From: Micromussa lordhowensis
Taxonomy: Eukaryota; Cnidaria; Anthozoa; Scleractinia; Lobophylliidae
DNA length: 64,000 nt
Assembly (NCBI GenBank): GCA_964020085.1
Contig: OZ026598.1
Span: forward strand, 14,900,930 to 14,964,929
Direction: 5' to 3'
Translations under genes and position numbers: made by a program
Shown: positions 20,996 to 35,900 of the stretch, one piece after another
Numbering within the stretch: position 1 is the stretch's first letter
How the letters are laid out: every line of letters starts with the position of its first letter
Notes under the pieces: generated by a model
Told to the model about the DNA's origin: nothing
Database searches by the model: none
What the model saw: only the letters and a program-made list of their open reading frames with translations

Positions 20996-23900
20996 GTTGT
21001 GTGTCACCCTCGTTAAATAAAGTTGATTGATTGATTGATTGATTGATTAACACGATGAAGAAAACATATGCACAGTTTGTTGAGTGAGCAACAAAGACTG
21101 CAGGTCAAGACAACAGCAATACACTAATAGTGGTTTAAGTCTTGTTAGTAGAGAGGTTTCAATCGAGTGTCGAAAGTAGTGAGACAATTACTATAGTTTT
21201 GGTTTTACTACGGTTTGAGATTGGCTGAGTAGTCTAATTGGTAAGTAATTGGTTTGGTTTCGGTTTTACGACACTCAATTGAAAAACGCTCTGAGCTGTT
21301 AACCGCCGTCGGTGGTTAATCCGAGACATCTTTAAGTTTCCTTCTCTATATTCTTATTTACCGACAACACTAATTTTGTGAAGTATTAGGATTGTGCACT
21401 CACTCTTATTGGTCGATAGGTGTGTTTAGACGAAAGTATATAAACATAGTTGCCGGATTACTTTTAAGAGCAGTGGAGGACCTTTTTCTGTGTTTACAGA
21501 GACTCGTCTAGTTGGGAGAATTCTGGAAAGTTATACAAACCCTACACTGCGTGTCGGGTTCTGATAACGCTGGTGCTTACTTTGGAGTCACGTGACGAGC
21601 TATAAGGATTAAAAACAACTGTCTTGTCCTTGGTCTCTTTCTCAGCACCACCTGTTAATAAACACAAACTTATTTTGACATTTCATTACAATAATCGGGG
21701 CGTTCTTGGGTGTTTCAGTACCTCTCCACTAACTTTCAAATGTCTCAAGGTTGTCAAATCTTCTAAGCTTAATATACATTTATAATAAAGTTTAGTTTTG
21801 TTAATTACTTATGTGTATTTTAATGTTACTTTAAAACTTAAAAACAAAAACACGAGAAAACGTGGTCCTGTCGTGGACGACCTACAGCTATTGCGCAATA
21901 GCCGTTAGTTTACGATAGCTTAACCAATCAGACTGCAGCATTTGCATCAGTATACTAGTACACAGGTAGAATTCTTGTAATACAGGTTAGTGAATTTTCT
22001 TGTTGTACAGGTACTTTCTTACCAGTGAATGTTGAATAATCCACATCGGAGTAGTTGAACGGCAGAAAAGCTCTGCCAGGTTGAGTGCCTGATTCCTCCT
22101 CTTCACCTCCATTTTTAGAAGTGCCGGGTGAGGTTTTTCTTTTCTTTGAAGCAGACCTTCCAGTCTGGCCATATACACAAAACCAAAACAAACACAAATT
22201 AAAAGACAACACAAACATCGAGAAAAAACTATTTTTACTGCAAGTGCAAAATGTAGAAAGGCAGTACAGAACACTCACTCTGTTTCGCAATGGTGTTAAG
22301 TCTTCTGGCGTTTCCTCGCTATCTGAAACATGTCTTTTATGCCCAGCATTAGGTTCTACAATAAAGCAACAAGAACAAATATAACGTGTCTCATTTCAAA
22401 ATAACTCGAAAAGCTGAACAAAAACGATAACCGAGACAAATGATAGTATATGTAGGAAAACGTCTACTGTTCTGGTATTCCCCATTCTTTCTTCTAATCT
22501 TAAAAAGCAGTTCGTTACCTGATGCCGAAGGTGAAGTACTCAGCTCTGTCGCTTGTCTCCACTGCTGATTAATCTAATAACGATGACAAACAGAGACAAA
22601 TGACAGGACATAAAGGTGGTGGGAAGGAGGGTTGAGAGGGGAGGAGTGAAAGGGGAGGGGGTAGAGGGAGAGCCAGCGAAGACGTGAGCGTGCTTGTAAT
22701 CACTGATTGTGTAGTGACTGACACGATCATAAGCTTCTAAATTTGTTGATTCGACTTCCTTGGACTTACAGTGATGACAATTAATGGTCTCTTGGAAGGG
22801 GGTTAACTCGAGTTTCCTAAGTAAAAAATGACCCTTAGCACAAACCCTTTCCTGCAAGAGCGGCTCGATACTTAACTTGGTCGCCCTGAAGCATCACGCG
22901 TTCTTCACGAACAGACGTCACAATGTTTTTTGAAGCCCTTCTGGGTCTGACGTGAGATATAAAAAAAACCTTCGATGCTTTGGGAGTAGCTGCAGAATAC
23001 CCAAACATTTTTTAGGCGTTTCAGAGAAACTCTACATATGTGGATGGGCTGCACAAGGTTTCCTCTAGTTGCCGCTGTAAAGCAGGCACGCAGTAAAAAA
23101 AAGTCGTTGTTTACTTTCTGTAAGTATCTTGAAGTGGATATGCAGATTATTCCTGCAGATTATTCCTGTATAAAAGCACTAAAGTAAAACGATCTGGTCT
23201 GAAGTAAGAAAAAGACAACACTGACCCTGTGTACTTGCTCATGACTTTGAAGTTCATCTACAGTGGCCGTGCCTTTTGTTGTCTCTGAGTGACTTTTCAT
23301 TGGAAGGAACTACAGTAAAAGAAAACCAATAGCGTTAGTGACACCTATCGAGAAACTACTCAAATGTGAAAATGCATACCGCATATATTGACCTCTTTCG
23401 TTAGGTATACATTGTTTGAGCCAAGAAACTGTGGAAAACATCACAACAAATACAATAAAGTGATAATAACTAACTTTTTGAAATGGGTTCTCAAAAGAAG
23501 CCTTGATTTTTTCAGCTTTCTTCTGTCCATCGGTAAGTTGTTCATCTTCAGAAATCTAAAACCGTTAGAGCAAAAGCTGCAGTCAGTGAAATACAGTGTA
23601 GTATATGTAAGTTTGGATGGTCAAATTATTAACATCTCAAAACTGAAGGCGGCATGGCAAAGAAATCAGAGTTCTGAAGCCAGATTCACGGCGTTCTCCT
23701 AAGGTAAGATGTACCTTAAGTATCGCTTTTGTACTCGAATAATACCAAGGATACAGCTCAACCTGGCAGGGCTTCTGCTCATCCTCACTCTGATACTAGC
23801 TGTGTTTTGCCTTAGTCCCGAGTTCAATTTTCCCTACGAGACGTGTCTTCAGGGAATCATGGTAGTATTCATTATCCTGGACTGGATGTTCCTTTCGATG

Positions 23901-26900
23901 AATACAAAAACCATGATTCCTTGCGGGCGTTTCTCATAGAGGGGATCGGCCGTTCACTGCTGCGCTAATGTAAAGTGCCAGCTACTGAGCCAGCCACGTA
24001 ACAATGTTTAGTTTGCAATTTTGACCTGCTCAATTAACAGAATCTCCGATGTGTAAAGACATCAAACACACTTACAATAAAAGGGAAGGGTTTCTCTTTG
24101 TTTTGCAGTCAAAACCAAACCACGAAAGTTCTTTGATAGTTTCGTGAGGAAAAAAATTTGTGTGCATTTCAACACTGTAATCCAATAAAATAAAGACATT
24201 CAAACAGAAGAATTCTTTTCAAACAATGTCTTTTATTGCCATGTTAAGAGTATAAATTACAACATCATAACAAATCCCATAACTGCCCCTTTGAGTGTTT
24301 TCTTTTTCCGGGTTTGTAGAGCAACATTAGAGACTTTAAGATCGAGGTTTTTCGGCATTTCCCGCGCACCGCGAACGTCAAGAAGTCATGTGATCAGTGT
24401 GTTGGCGTCAGGTTTGCAGTTTGAGGTTCACGTTTGTACGGCTAGACCACGTTCTAGAGGCAAGTGATTTACCGCATGGTTTTTTTGCACCCTAAAACAC
24501 CACAATCCCACGTTTGAGAGGAAATACTACTTTTAAAAACTATTTCTCTTATTAACTATCGAATTCTTTTTCATACAAACGTAACTTTAAAGACGATTTC
24601 TCAGCTAAAAACGGAAGTGAACGAATGAATGAAAACAAACATGGCAGCCGGCTATTTAATCCGCGAATCTCAAGTCCCAAATATGGGCAGACGGCTAACG
24701 TGAAACCGCTAACCGAAAACCGCGGCTCGCCGTTTGTGGTAAGGTCGCCAAACCTATGATCAAATTATTACCCCTTGATTTTTTAGGTTAATCACATAGA
24801 ATTCTACGAAAGATTAAAAAACGCCGTTTTACCGTTTACAAATATCTGCATTGGTTCAGGAGATATTTAAGTTTGAAAAATGAGTAAAATATGCAAATGA
24901 GATTACTCATGACGTCATACACTCAACCAAATATTACATGAAGTATATAATTAGCGCTATCTCGGTCAATTTGCAGCAGAAACCATTGAAACTTGGTAGC
25001 CTAATAGTTCTAAATGCAACATGTCTACAGCTATAACAATTTCCGTTCCCATGGCAACCCACTCTTTTCCAGTCCCCTCTAGCCTGATATCAATATTTAG
25101 TGATTTTAAGCTTGGAAAATATTAAACAAGGCTATCAACTCAACCTAATGTATTTATATGCTTGCTGGATTATGCAGATGAGGCACCATTGGCAAATGTC
25201 AATATAGAACCCTAAAAGTGATCAGAAAAGCCTTTAATATTGTGGAGGTCTGGAACCTAGTATGTTGCTATGGTAACAAAAATTGTTGAGCTCATATTGC
25301 GGAGCACCACTAGTAGAATCTTACTGTAGAAGTCAAACATTTATCATACAAATTGACTGATTATCATATTGGATCAAAATACTTTTGTTCTTCGGCCATC
25401 GTAGTTTGATCAAAAATAAGACACAAACAGCAGTGATAAACATATTGAACTTGCACATTTTTTCTTTAAGACTTGACGTTTCGTATGTACTCTACATACA
25501 TTTTCAAAAGTAACCGTTGAAATTTAAAACAGCTATTTATATATAACAAAGGTGAAGAGACTGGGACCTAGATTAAGTAAATACTTAACAGTAAACTATT
25601 AGATTAATAAAGCATAAGCTTTTCACTTCCGACGTTGACGTTGAAAGCTGGCTCAAGCTCTTGAATAAATAAGGTCTCTTTGATTTTGCAATGGTAGTCT
25701 GTTTTGCCCTTCGCTAAAATATCAAAGTGATCCCACTTGATGTTATGTCCAGTGGTTTTGACGTGGTCAGCAATAGCTGAGGTATTGTCATTTTTAGCGA
25801 GGGCCTTAAAGTGTTCGGTCTTCCTATCATGAAGCCGCCGTTTAGTTTTACCAATGTAAAAGCCATTACAATCCCAGCAATTTGCTCTGTAAATAATTCT
25901 GGATTGTTGTGAACGATTAATGCGGTCCTTGTAAGGGAAGAAAGATTTTATGCATCGCGTGCTCTGAAAAACGATCTTAAGGTTAACAGAAGAGTAGAAT
26001 TTGTACACACATGATTTCAGGCGTTTAGCGACTTGGTTGCTTTGCAAACCTAAGTAGGGAAGTAGGATAACAATATCTTTCTTAGGAACTGTAGATACGG
26101 GGTTGCTATGCTGATGTCTGTTTTTGTTCAAAACATCGTTGATGTGATAGTTGATTATGCCTTGTGGGTAGCCGTTCTGAAGAAGGAGTTTTCGAAGATC
26201 ATTGAGGGCAGATTGTAGCAAGGAGCCAGATGAACAAAGACGGTAGTAGCGGTAAGTGAGGGAGCGGATGAGGTTTATTTTGTACTTTCGTGGAGTGAAG
26301 GAATCCCATTTCGTGTAGAGACCTGTGAAAGTTTTCTTTCGGTAGATGGATGTCATGAATCAAAATGCGGTTGAGTCTATGACGTCATCACTTGGTTAAT
26401 TTGCATATTTTAAAAACTTGAATATCTCTGGAACGAAAAGAGATATTTGAAAACAGTAAACAGCATTTTTACTCTTGTACAGACTACTGGTTAATGTCTT
26501 AAAATGGCTCAGATTTGAAGGATGCGATTTTAGTGTTCTTTTGTTTGCTTGCAATTTAGCCCTTGTTGCCTCGTTCAAGGGAAAATATGCTTTTGTATTT
26601 CGAGTTTAAGAACGAGGCAACAAGGGCTAATTTGACGGCAAATAAAAGACCACTAAAATAGTGGCCATTTTGGAATAAGGTGTATGTCAACTGTGTCAGT
26701 AGGTGTAGGTGCAGTTAACTGAACTCCTAGACTTTCGTTAACGGCTTCCGTGATAATAACAAGATAGCAATACCTCAAATAGTGATATGGTTGGGCTTGC
26801 TCTAAGTACACGAGGTCCTGATGCAATTACATGACCAAACGAACTTGGCAAGGCCGTACTAACAAGTAAGGAATCACCTGACAAAATAAAAGAGGAACGA

Positions 26901-29900
26901 GGAAGCCCATGCATGCGAGTACACAGGTGTAGAAATAATATAGCTACAAGTGAAATATAAATGAAAGGTGGATTCCTACACAAGAAAAAAAAAAACAGGC
27001 GAATAGCATAGTTATAATACCTGAATGTAGAGTTACATTCATTAACATTGTTAGTCCGAGGATATGATAAAGATTACTCAGCTAAACAATACATGCAGTA
27101 AGTAAAGAAACCAAAAACTCACCATTAACAAGTGAGTGATACGATTTTTTGTCTGGATCAATCAGTGGCGGCTGAGAGAGAGTTGTACTTGTCTATTAAA
27201 GAAGAAAAAAATACCGCAAAACAGCGACTGTCAGTGCACCATTTCTTTACAAATTATACATACAGAGGACTGTTTCCTTGGTAAACTATTAATGAAAATA
27301 AAAAAAGGGCTCATCAACAGATGGAAACAGGAAAAGTTGTTCCTGAAGTACTTTGACTACACACAAGTTGTTCTTACCGAGGAACTGTGTTTTGTAGTGT
27401 TTCCTGAGTCAACTTGTGATGTAGCACCAACAGACGAAGAGCTCTGCAATTACAGTCCAGTAAAATACAAAGTTGCTGTAAATATTCTGTGTCCCAACTG
27501 AAAATCCTTCATGGAATATTTCATGGCATAACACTCCAAAATAAAGGTCATACATTTGAAATATTTCATTGTCTGATTTCCAAAACCTTACAAAGTACAT
27601 ATAAGAGTAAAGTTTTTGAACCTAGCTACGCACAGATTCTGACCCTTCAGCCATGATGATCAATCTGAAATACTGCACAGCTTACTAGTAACAAAACAGA
27701 CATTTCAAACTTTTGAGAGCCTGGAGAGGATAGGCACTGGGGAGGAGAGGCACTACTACTACAAACTCACTATCTATCTCCCAAGTTTCTTATTAGCATA
27801 ATTAATTAATTAAATTAAGGTCTGTAAAATGAATTTCCTAAAACATTTCCCCAGAAAACTTCACTTGCCCATGGGGCAAGCAAAGGACTGAATCCATTAA
27901 CCCAGCTTCAAAGTTCACCAGCGTCAGGCTTTTACATGGATCTTAGCCAGGATTAAGCAGTACATCTCCACACAGCCCATTGTGTAAATTATTTTAATAA
28001 AGGACTGTATGTCACAGAGATATGCAAACCTTGTTTGCAGCAAGTGCTAGTTCTTTTGCTTGCATAATCAGCATATGGATTTCAGGCACATACTGCTTAA
28101 CAAGCGTGGGAACTGGATTACAGCAAGCCAGAACGCCTTGGGCCTCCCTGAAAATAGTAACAGCACAACAATAACCTTATTGTTTGTAGTTATATGGGTG
28201 AAAAAACAAGAAGCAAAGTGCAGACTCACAGCTTCAGCAGTCAGGTTGAGGAATAACTTTTAGTACATCATGTTATCTTTTTTCTTTGCTACACATGAAA
28301 CTTGACATGTCAGGACATGTTAACTATCTTTGCAGTAATCAAAATTTAACTGCTAAATAAAAGAAGCAAGGAGTGTTAATTTTCCATAATTTCAAGCAAT
28401 GTCTTTGTCAAAATCTCAAGCAAACTGGTAATGATTGGTTTTATACTCTGCTTGGTAGGACTGGATATAAAGCTGTTCAAAGAATTGCCAATTGCCCTAG
28501 AAGGTATGGATGCCAAAGTACATGCTAGTATGTAGATTTAGGCCAGCCTAAAAGCATAGCTCCTGGGCCGGGTTGTTCAGAGCCCGGTTCAGCTAACCCA
28601 GGATAAGGTGGAATTTTGATTAGAGTTTTGTAACTTTGCAGTGAGGTTTCTGTGTATTGTTTGGCCTTCTGTTTGAGTTTTAATAATCACAAAATTCACA
28701 ACACAAAAGCAGTGAAAAACATTTATATAGAAGAAAAAGTTATAGTTTGGTTAACTTTTAATCCTGGGTTAGCGTTAACTGGCTTCCGAACAACCTGTCT
28801 CTGCTTACAACTAGTTAACCTGATGTGAGCCTGCGATCCAATAAAACCCCCTTCTGGCCGCCGGAGCTCTGCTACAACTTTTAAATCATTAAGTAATTAG
28901 TGGCAAATAGTAAATCTAAGACTTTGACAAACTAATACCTTTACTGAGTTTCCTAGACAGTATCCCCCCAAAAATTTGAGACTACAATTTCACAAGACAC
29001 ATTATAAATTAGTCAAGGTTATGATATCAAGTATACAAACCTTGGCATGGTTTCTGCAATCTGGAACATCATGTGGTTTGGAAGAACAAAGCTAAAAAGG
29101 AACAATAAATGAATTGTCTTAAACTAAAAACTGTCATGACTTAACACTGATACATTAGTATATTGTACTTTCTTTGCCTGATCAAAGACGGATTTGTATA
29201 AATATTCTGATTTTGGCAGGCTTACAGTTTTTGTTCTAGGAGTTTTTTTTAAGCAACAGACTGAATATCTGTATAGCAACTAGTACAGGACAGTCAACCA
29301 CATACCATATTTACATAACACAAAAAGTTTTTGAAAACAACAGGTGGAAGGCAAGGGATTTGCAATCTTTGTGGTCATTTTTCCAAGACTGATCATTCAT
29401 TGCACTGATACCCTACTACACAGGAGACACGGACATTGTTATCTACAGTGTACAAATCCATGGCTTCCCCATCACCTCTCATGAAAACAACAACAAAACA
29501 AGCATAACTGGGATCTAGTCTCCTTAGAAACATAATTTTTTGTTTAGTTCACACCAAATTGGAATCATATAATTCTACAACCAGTAAAGGATCTGCATTC
29601 ATGAGATGTGCTGGAAAAACAACTGTATGCATGTGTCTGCATTTAGCATAAATGTTATAAACAAGTTAGTTGTTTGCTTGATATAATGTATAACAGACCT
29701 CCTGACCTTCTAATGAACATTAGTATCACCCAACTAGTGGACTAATGCAAATCCTGCATTCTGATTGGCTACGCCACTAGGGGACTATTAGCAATAGTCA
29801 TCAAGTAGCGAAATTCCCCGGTTTTTCTTTCGTTTTTTTTTTCCCAAATAAATATTTTTTCGACTTGCATTTGCTAACTTTAGTATTGCCTTTTCTGTCC

Positions 29901-32900
29901 AACTAGTTGGGTGATACTAAAACAATTAGACCCTTTGCCCTCAAGGGCCACAGGTCAATAGCCCATTCGGCTTCGCCTCATGGGCTATTGACCCATAGCC
30001 CTTTCGGGCTACGGGTCTAATTGTTAAATAGTGCCGAGTTAAGGTCAGAATGGATAAAAACATGAGACAAGCTCTTCCCTCTTTTCACGGTGCTACTGTT
30101 TACATGCAGCAGAGCAAAATGCAGGAAAAGTCTCAAAATACAGATGAGAGAATGCATGGAAGTATTGAATCTCACCCAGTACTTTCATCTTCCTCCCGTG
30201 CAATATTGTCTCTCCATGCATACAGAAGACGAAATGCACACATCTGATAAAAAAAATAAATTACCAGTAATTTTTATAGCAGAATTATTAGCACAGTGAA
30301 TAAAATCTTATATTAAATATCAAAACACTGAAGAGTGTGATGGAGGAAGTTGTACTACTAGTAAACAGGAATACAATGTATACTTTTAACAGAAATTAAG
30401 ACACTCTTATTTTACCTGGAAATAAAATTTTAAGCGACAATTAAACCATCTTTATAGTTACTGTAATATATGTAGTATATAGAGGGAGCTTGGAGCATGG
30501 AACCGAGGTAATTGGTTTGAATTTGAATCCAAGATGCAAGGTGCAACTAATTGGATGATTATATAATGGATGTCATGTTCCTGATCTGGTTGACACACAA
30601 ATTTTTTCAGCAACCCTCCTCCTCCCCATTCCTGCCTCTTTCTTGTTCTATAGTGTTGATTTCTTTTGCCGTTTATGCCCTCACCTTCCCAGGCAACACA
30701 TAATTATTTAATCAAAAGTTTGTGTATAGGATTTTGAGAGTTTAAAAAATGGCTATGTGTTAAATTCCACATAGCCGTTTTTGTCCATACTGTTTTTTTT
30801 TTATTGCTTTTACGAACAGAGCTCAGCACGTATTTCACTCTCATGAGGGTTTGCTGGTATAATGGTTAAATTGAAGCATAAAAGTACTTTAAACTTGTAC
30901 AAGTACTTGCACACGTTCATGTAATACTTGAATTGTTTAATTATTTTGTATACTGTACAACTCTCACAGGTAAGGTAATGGTTTCATAGCACAGTGAAAA
31001 CAGTTTCAGAATCTCTCCTACATGTATTCACTTATGATTCTTCACTCTGTTTTGATGAGGCTTTGACCATATTGGATTGACTCTACATACAGTCACCAGG
31101 ATATTGAAAGCCAGGGTGCCAAATAAATCACAGTTTTATAACATGGATAGTACTTTTCCACTAAACAGACAGCACCATAAGGGAGTGTCTGAAGACACTG
31201 GACTGGACAGGGCTAAGTAATTACTTTAGCATCCTAATAATACAAAATAAATTGTCTTGTTATTTCTCAAATATAGATAAGAGGAAAGAGCACCTGTTCA
31301 GTGTTAAATGTCCGTTTGTGTTTTTCCAGTACTTTTTGAAAAGATACACTGGTAAATAGTGGCTTCTCATATCGCTAAAAGAAAAAAAAGAACGATAACA
31401 AAAGCAAATCGACACAAGTATCAGTGTTACAAAAATAAGCCGAAAGCGTAACAATACTAAATGTGTTTTAGACCAACAGGTTTTGGACTATTTGTAATTT
31501 CTACACATAAACCATAAACTTTGCAGAAAATTCCTGTAACTAGCTTTCTAAATCGATCATGGTCTAAAGAGGCACTACGATGAGCATGGCATCAAAAGTC
31601 AAAACCAAATAGGCCTAGTTTGATAAACAGAAAGCTAAACCAAATTATCTAGTTTTGTTACAAACCACTTCATGGATGTAACATCACTAAAGCTATGAAA
31701 TGAGTGTCATGATGAGTTTTGAATGCACAAGGTTGCGATGTCAAATTGAAAAAGTCTGACAGACGTTTTCAAATTATGTCATGGTGTCCTGAAAATATCA
31801 CTCAATACAAATAAAATTTGCTTGTGCTTCCACATTTCAGTCACCTCTTTATCTTGGTGTTCTCGAAGTATTTTGTGCATGAGCAAAGGTGCCTAATCAT
31901 AATTTCAGCACTCTTTTATCCAAAGATGGAGCCAAGTCACTATAATAGTGCCCCTTGAACTGTTTGGTCTGTATACATGCTGTATTAAAAAAACCTTGCA
32001 CAGTAACAGTTACATTGTGGGCCTCTCATAGGTGAAATGTCTAGGTGATAATGATCAAGGCAGGATTTTGAGCCACAATTTGAGGTAGGATCTTGAGTCA
32101 GAATCTCAAATCAGGATTTCTTACCAGGATTAAGTTAAGACCCCGAGTCAGAATATAACTATTTTGTGAGTAGACTGGAACTGTAAAAATCCTTGTCTTT
32201 ATGATGTTCACATACATGTAATATGTATATGACATGAAAAATAATTGCTGTGTATTCGAAAGGCTTTTCAAAATACAAAAGAATGGCGTTTTCCTTTTAA
32301 GAATATCTTTTTTTCATTTTAGAGATATTGATGTTTTTGTATTATGCAAATTAGGAAAGAGATGACATCATGAGGTTTGCAACTAAAATGGTAAAATACT
32401 GAATAAGGAATATCTCTGTAAGTATTGAAGCAGTGTTCTTAAAACTTGGCACCAGAAATGTAAATCACAAATGAAGCAAAATGATGCCTGTTGTGCTGTT
32501 GCCATGACACCATTTTTGCCACTGCCTTGTGATCGTGACTCAAGATCCAACTACAAAACCAACTTGAAATGACTGAAATCCAGCCTTGAATTGGTATATT
32601 CAATTTCCCCTTAAATTAAAAAAATGAGACATTATAATACGCTGACTTGGCTTCAGAACACGTCAAATCACAGTCAATTTTAAAACCCAGTTTTGTAAAT
32701 CCTGTATCCACCCCAGAGTTGTCTGATTATCAAGAAGCTATGTTAGCCCACAGACCTTCAAGCAGACATCTTTACTCCTGGCGTACACTGATTGTAGTAA
32801 GTTGCTGTTTGCATTTCCACTCTTGATAAGCTCGTTATGCAAGCGATCACAAATATAGAGCAAATAATGTGTATCTTCTCTTGCATAACGCACCATCTCT

Positions 32901-35900
32901 AATGGTAGAGGCCTGCCAAAGGAAATAAGCAGCACAATCTTATTTGCAACACCAGCAATGAAGCAGCATGTATATCACAATGAGTGTTGGACGCAAGGTC
33001 CTCTTATTGTTAGTAGCTAGGTAGGTTAAGTCTGCATACTAGCCAAGTGGCCATTAGGCCAGAGCTTATCCTGGTTTCTACTCCTCCTGGATAGGATGCT
33101 ATTCCATCACAGGGTTACCCCCAGCATTAAATTTACCAGTACCCATTTGTACACCTGCATGAAGTGAGGCACTGTGAGAGTCAAGTGTCTTGCTCAAGAA
33201 GACAACACAATGTCCCTGGTCAGGGCTTGGCCCGAACAGGTTGATCCCGAGTCGAGTGCACCAACTATGAGGCCACCATGGCTCTCTTTAGCTTAAAATT
33301 CCATGGGGAAGAACACAAAGAGGAGTGCAACACAAGTGAGTGGTCCTGAGCATAGGAGCTAGACCACGAGCAGTCTCTCTTTTGCTCGAAAATCCATGGG
33401 GAAGGACACGAAACAAGTGAGCGTGGCATGCAAGTGGCAAAGCTGCGAGTCGCAAGAACCACAGTTATTGGAAGAGAGAAAAGAGACACTGCCATGATTT
33501 CATACAACATTTCTGATGCTCTTTGACAGATTGTGTCAATAACACCTCTGCCCATTTTCAATATGACAGTCCAGTGTCTAAGTTTTTCTGCAAATCGATC
33601 AAAGCTATATCCAGTATGATGTGAAGAATTTTGCAAGGCCAAAAAGGTTGTATTGCTCAGGGCAGAAAACTGAAATTCCAATCTGCCGTCAATATCTGAG
33701 TTTTGTAGTTGTGCAACAGTTCGCATAAGATTTTCCATCGAAAATCGCCTTTTAAGGAAACTTGCGAAGTCTCGGGCTAAGCAGGACAAAGATAAACATA
33801 GTATTCGAGATAAGAAGCAACATTGTGTGCAGCAGTTTTAATTGGACCTGGCATCGCCTGAATGCCAGTAACCAACTTGTTGATAGGATCTATCCTCACA
33901 GGGCAAACAGAAAGCTTAAAACATATGTTGTAACAGAAAAGAGCTTACAGAGGTGTCATACTCTTCAAAGCGGGACAGATTACTGCTGACAGCTGAAACC
34001 AGAGAGCTGAAAATGACAGCTGAAACCTGGCCAGACATATGACCTCTAAATAAATTCCATACTGCTAAGTCAAACAGCTCTACTCTTTTAAAGTCCTCCT
34101 AATAACACAGTCCTTCAAAAATGTGTGTGAAGCATAAAACTAATAAAAAGGCAGTAGGAGACAAAGGTTACCACAGAGTTTGACATAATTATGCCCGATG
34201 TCACTTATTAAGGTTACTGACAGATGTGCACCATAACTTCATAGATCAACCAATAGAATTATTCCGTCACCAGAGTGCCGGGTTTCAGAATCATTGCAGT
34301 CTTTCTTTTTGCCGATCTTCTAACAACTGCGCCACTTGCGGTTCTCAGCTTCGCATTTCAAGCTAGCATGCTCATGGCCACTCACTTCTGATTTTCGAGC
34401 AAAAGAGAAGCTGTCTGCAGTCTACTAGCAAGCATGACATGCAAAGCCATGAGCTACTCACCCTTCACGTGTCACACTCACAGTCCCATTTGTTTTGTAT
34501 TCTTCCCCAAGGATTTTCAAGCAAAAGGGAGACTGCTCACAGTCTATCCACAATAGAGCTAGATTATTTTATGATTTCTGTTACAAACAGCAATTATTGT
34601 TGTTATAATAATGACAGGGATAGTACAAATCTGAAATAAAATCTCAGAAGGAAAGCTACACTGTACAGACCTTATTCTCCAATCTGCCAGTTGATATTGT
34701 TTATTTGCTGTAACATCACAGAACTTTTTCAGCAGGAATGCCAAGGAGTACTTCTCAAAGTTTAACACTCTGGCAGCCTGTCCTGTATCAAACATGTTTA
34801 CAACATAAATACCAAAATCTCTCTGTAACCATCCAATGTCCATATCAGCTCCATGAAAAACCTACCAGGGAGATAATGCATGAGGTTAATGCTTTTGCTG
34901 AAGCAAATCTGTTTAACAAGCATTGGAATAAACATGTTCATTAGGATTTCTATGTACGTAATAACATAATATGCATGTGAGTTGTGTATTTTCCACTATG
35001 CTGAACTGCAAATAAACACAAGAGACTCATTTCAAATGTATAGATTAACATTATTATCAACTTGAGAACTAATTACCATGATCACAAAAATATTGTTACC
35101 TTAAGTATTTTGGGATTTGTAAAGGTGTCATTAAGGATCTGTAACTCACTATGCAGCTCTAGTGTGTCAATAAGATAGTCATGGTCTCGTGTGGATATCT
35201 GCATCAAACAGCAGAATCCCTGGAAAGACCGGTAAGAATGGTGCTGTGAAGAGAAAAGATAAGATCTCAGTAAAACAACAGTCTCTGGCAAACCTCATTG
35301 AGACAACTTACAGAAAATCTGGATGATTGACCCATACATGTAGCAACTGGAAATGTAAATGTGACTATCCAAACAAAAAAAGAAATACATTGTACCATTT
35401 TCCCTGCATGTACCGGTATCTAGATAGTCATAACAAATGAGTTTTAGGGACTTAATGCAAACGTGATGGCCATGCTGATGACAATGTTAATTTAAAAAAA
35501 AATTGTTTTTTATTTGAGAATCTCTTATCCAAATTATTTACTGTGTCTAGTGGTGTCAGACATAAAGGAGATACGTCATACAATGCTGAGTGATTTTTTT
35601 ATAATTACTTTTAACTTGAACGGGACCTCCAAAATAGAGGAACAGAGAACTGGGTGCAGTGTAGTATGCGAAGGCTCCTGGTTAGTTTGCTTGTAAAAAG
35701 AGACGGTTAAGAAACTTATGACATTTCATGGTCAGCCTTGCCACTCGCAACTTTGGTTAAGGTTTACTTCTTCTCTCCTTTCTTTTTGCTAGTCATGGAA
35801 GAAGCAGGTGCCAGGAAAGTCGTCTCAGAAAATAATAGATCAAGAATCTTGTGAATTCTTCCATTTCTTCCCTCAAACAATCTAATGAGTGTGTTGCCTC

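Noticed and set aside
23709..23939. Two-helix membrane protein frame
   Set aside because: It contains an inverted repeat (GGGAATCATGGT and ACCATGATTCC) and lies in an EXOSC10 intron; hydrophobicity alone is not evidence.
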